Source: Pseudoxanthomonas mexicana
GTDB lineage: Bacteria > Pseudomonadota > Gammaproteobacteria > Xanthomonadales > Xanthomonadaceae
Reading direction: 5' to 3'
Assembly (NCBI RefSeq): GCF_010093385.1
Contig: NZ_PDWV01000007.1
Location: 50,204 to 114,203 of the forward strand
Length of the DNA stretch: 64,000 nucleotides
Notes under the pieces: generated by a model
The model's input: only the letters and a program-made list of their open reading frames with translations
Told to the model about the DNA's origin: nothing
Database searches by the model: none
Translations under genes and position numbers: made by a program
Shown here: positions 61,911 through 64,000 of the stretch, one piece after another
Layout of the letters: each line of letters starts with the position of its first letter
Numbering within the stretch: position 1 is the stretch's first letter

Positions 61911-63985
61911 GGCTTGGCCCCCACGCGGATCACCAGCGGCTGCGGCGGGTCGGTGTTGTCGTAGAGCGGCTCGAACCCGCGCACGAGCGCGTAGGACCCG
62001 GGCGCACCACGAACGTTCACGAGCGAGACGTCGCCGGGGTCTTTGCGGCCGGCGGCCTTCAGCCTGGCTTGGATGTACAGGTCCGCGCGCTGGCGGAAGG
62101 TCTCGGCCGGCATGCCCCATGGCGGAATTACGCCACGGCCTTCGATGTCCACGCGCTCGCCGATCCCGGCCTTGATCGCGGTGTTCATGCGCTCGGTGTT
62201 GAGCCTGCCGTTCGCGTCGCCTTCGTCCGCCGTCTTGGCCGCGTAGTAAGCATTCACGGCGTCGACGGCGCGGCGGTATTCCTCGGGACGTCCTGCGAAT
62301 GCAGTGCCCAGCTGCTTGGCGATGTGCTGTTGAACCTCCTGCGGCGGCGGCATGGCCACGGGCTTGGCCTTGCCGTCGTCCTTGCCCGGGTTGAGCAGGG
62401 TCTCGCCGCGCAGGATGGTCAATGCGACGTCGCCGTACTGGCCGTTGGGGGACGTTGCCGTTATGCCGCCGGGCGGTGAACCTGCGGGCCGCTGCAGAGC
62501 ATAGATCCGGCCCGCTTCGGCGCGCAGGGGCGCATCCGGCGCGATCTGGCGCATGGCTTCTTCGTAGGCCTTCGGATCGTCCAGTAGGTCGCGCTCCGTG
62601 CCGAAGACCTGGGCCGCCTGCTGGGGCGGCGCCTTGGCGAGCATGCCGGCCAGCGCGGAGGCCTCCTGCGGCAGGAAGGGAGACATGCCGGCCTCGGCGC
62701 CGTAGCGCGCACGCTGCGCGCGCAGCAGCGTCTGGCGCTCTTCGATCTGTTCGCGGAGCCCGGCAGCGTTGCCTGACGCCAAGAGCCCGAGGTTCAGTGG
62801 CGGCACGGCCTGACCCGTGGTTGCGCCGTGGAACTCCAGCGGTGATTCGCGCAGCGCCTTCAGGCGCGTTTCGATCGCGCGCTCCAGTCGCTCGGCGCGG
62901 AGCTGGTCGCTGACGGTCGCGCCCTGTGTCTGCTGCTGGGCCTTCAGCTTCTGGAGGTACGACCGTTGCTCGACCGGCGGCAGCTTCATCACCTGCTGCA
63001 GCTCGACCTCACCGCGCTGGATCAGCTGGAACTCACCCTCGAGCGACGTTCCGGCGACGGCGCTGGCCCAGCCGATCATGACGTCCGCCGGCGCCGGCAC
63101 GCCGGTGGCCACCTGCTTTTCGTACTGCTCGATCACCCGACTGGCGGCCGCCTCGCGCTTGTTGGACTCGACGGCGCTGCGAGCGTCGAGTCGTTCGCGG
63201 CCTACCAGGACCCGGTTGAGCAGCATGTTCCGTTGCGTGGCGTCCAGCCGAGTGGCGTAGTAGCCATCGTCCTTGGTCAGGTCGTCGGCCAACGCATCCA
63301 GCGCCGCACTGTCATCGCGCGCCAGCATCTCGCGCCGGGAGGCGTGCTGTACCCACCAGCGGTCGGCATAGGACTGGCGCTTGTTCTCGAACTCGCTCGG
63401 GTCCAGCCCAGCCTCGCGCCACTGCTCGGACATGGCTCCGGCGAGCGTCGTCAGCCGATCGATGTCGGCATCGGGCAGGCCTGCCAGCTTGTCCATTCGG
63501 TCGAACGCGCCGATCACCTCAGTCTTGCGGAGCTGACGCTCTGCCGTGCGCGCGGCGGTCTGGACCTGGAGAATGCCCTTCCGCTGTGCCTGCTGGAACG
63601 CGCCGTCGAATTGCACGGCGCCGATCTCGCCCAGGCCTCGCACGTTGGGCCGTTCGATCTGGCCGATCTCCTGCGTGGCGGTGAACTCCGAGTCCCCGGG
63701 CTGCAGGTCGCCGGTGAGCAGCCGCTGCCGGATGTCGTCGACCTTGGTGGAGACCTGCAGCTCGTAGTCGAGCAGCGCATTGCTGGCCTTCGCGCGTGCG
63801 AGCCCTTCCTCCTGCTCGCGCTGCTGCTGGCCAACCCTGGCAATGTCGTTGGCCACCTGTCCGAGCGAACCGGCAAGGTTGTCGAGCGCGCGGCCGCTGC
63901 CGCCGTCGCCGAACTGGACGGAAGAGCGCTCGGGGCGGGGTACTACGGTGGCTTGGGCGAAATCACCCATCGAGATTCGGGGCAT
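61907..63985 (-). CDS. Phage internal virion/ejection protein
   Basis: The 692-residue hydrophilic protein is almost wholly helical (LGQVANDIARVGQQQREQEE, ARAKASNALLDYELQVSTK). A more compact C-terminal domain is rich in Gly and Pro (YGDVALTILRGETLLNPG, EGRGVIPPWGMPAETFRQRA). Position directly before the transglycosylase-bearing protein matches the T7 gp15-gp16 order. The start is the ATG at 63985 (MPRISMGDFAQA). An in-frame ATG at residue 6 is possible. No binding site stands out. Confidence 0.7.
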   Translation of the reverse strand: MPRISMGDFAQATVVPRPERSSVQFGDGGSGRALDNLAGSLGQVANDIARVGQQQREQEEGLARAKASNALLDYELQVSTKVDDIRQRLLTGDLQPGDSEFTATQEIGQIERPNVRGLGEIGAVQFDGAFQQAQRKGILQVQTAARTAERQLRKTEVIGAFDRMDKLAGLPDADIDRLTTLAGAMSEQWREAGLDPSEFENKRQSYADRWWVQHASRREMLARDDSAALDALADDLTKDDGYYATRLDATQRNMLLNRVLVGRERLDARSAVESNKREAAASRVIEQYEKQVATGVPAPADVMIGWASAVAGTSLEGEFQLIQRGEVELQQVMKLPPVEQRSYLQKLKAQQQTQGATVSDQLRAERLERAIETRLKALRESPLEFHGATTGQAVPPLNLGLLASGNAAGLREQIEERQTLLRAQRARYGAEAGMSPFLPQEASALAGMLAKAPPQQAAQVFGTERDLLDDPKAYEEAMRQIAPDAPLRAEAGRIYALQRPAGSPPGGITATSPNGQYGDVALTILRGETLLNPGKDDGKAKPVAMPPPQEVQQHIAKQLGTAFAGRPEEYRRAVDAVNAYYAAKTADEGDANGRLNTERMNTAIKAGIGERVDIEGRGVIPPWGMPAETFRQRADLYIQARLKAAGRKDPGDVSLVNVRGAPGSYALVRGFEPLYDNTDPPQPLVIRVGAKP

Positions 63986-64000
63986 GGATCAGGTCCTACG

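Larger units (their letters stand above)
53144..64000. mobile_element. Prophage or prophage remnant, left part
   Basis: From the repeat near 53.15 kb to the window edge nearly all genes are phage-like or unknown cargo. They comprise an SRAP protein, small unknown proteins, a regulator-like protein behind a palindrome, a Rap1a-like secreted protein, and three or four internal virion proteins of podovirus type. No integrase, terminase, portal or capsid gene lies in the window. These would be expected to the right if the element is intact. The exact left boundary is inferred from where chromosomal-looking genes stop. Confidence 0.75.

Overview
The window reads as GC-rich gammaproteobacterial chromosome of the Xanthomonadaceae (Lysobacteraceae) type, close to Pseudoxanthomonas, Stenotrophomonas or Xanthomonas. 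The reasons are the protein signatures (a ~1,690-residue NAD-glutamate dehydrogenase, a bacterial kynurenine pathway running to 2-aminomuconate, the DUF3348/DUF802/OmpA/DUF2894 operon) and dispersed GTAG/GTGG-headed REP elements of the kind called SMAG in Stenotrophomonas. Genus is an inference. No rRNA, tRNA or CRISPR was seen.

Layout. 1-6.1 kb: the start of one RND membrane-fusion gene (cut by the window edge), then a complete tetR-acrA-acrB-like efflux operon on the minus strand. 6.3-16 kb: NAD-glutamate dehydrogenase, NAD kinase, a secreted protein, a 5'-nucleotidase, a DKNYY-like protein, and DUF2939 and DUF2461 proteins. 16-29.3 kb: a long minus-strand run that starts at asnS, passes two small proteins and a PaiB-like flavin protein, and continues into the kynurenine catabolic genes (SDR, aminomuconate semialdehyde dehydrogenase, carbonic anhydrase, aminomuconate deaminase, 3-hydroxyanthranilate dioxygenase, a HEPN-MNT toxin-antitoxin pair, ACMS decarboxylase, kynureninase, kynurenine monooxygenase). 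It ends with exonuclease I. Together these enzymes turn kynurenine into 2-oxo acids plus CO2 and ammonia. The first two steps (tryptophan dioxygenase and formamidase) are not in the window.

29.3-43.5 kb is housekeeping on the plus strand: an A-type Fe-S carrier, rpsF-rpsR-rplI, dnaB, an orphan propeller-type histidine kinase, alr, a photolyase, a wax ester synthase/DGAT homologue, an OmpA lipoprotein and tex. 43.6-47.2 kb holds a divergent pair: an exported tandem-SIS protein related to MurQ/GCKR and a NamZ (DUF1343) exo-muramidase. They share a 25-bp inverted repeat, which suggests a periplasmic cell-wall amino-sugar locus. 47.4-51.5 kb holds a tightly overlapping four-gene operon. Its products look like a MotAB/ZorAB-type ion-driven motor with a very long cytoplasmic tail, plus two unknown accessory proteins. 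This is the best candidate here for an undescribed system.

51.5-53.2 kb is a patch that looks AT-richer by eye, bounded by two imperfect copies of a terminator-like repeat. From about 53.2 kb to the right edge there is a prophage or remnant. Its left part holds a phage SRAP (HMCES/YedK-type) protein, small cargo genes, a regulator-like protein behind an 18-bp palindrome, and a secreted protein with a Rap1a/Tai-like domain. Its right part is a minus-strand run of podovirus-like internal virion proteins, one with a lytic transglycosylase domain and one split by a -1 frame change. The rest of the prophage lies beyond 64 kb.
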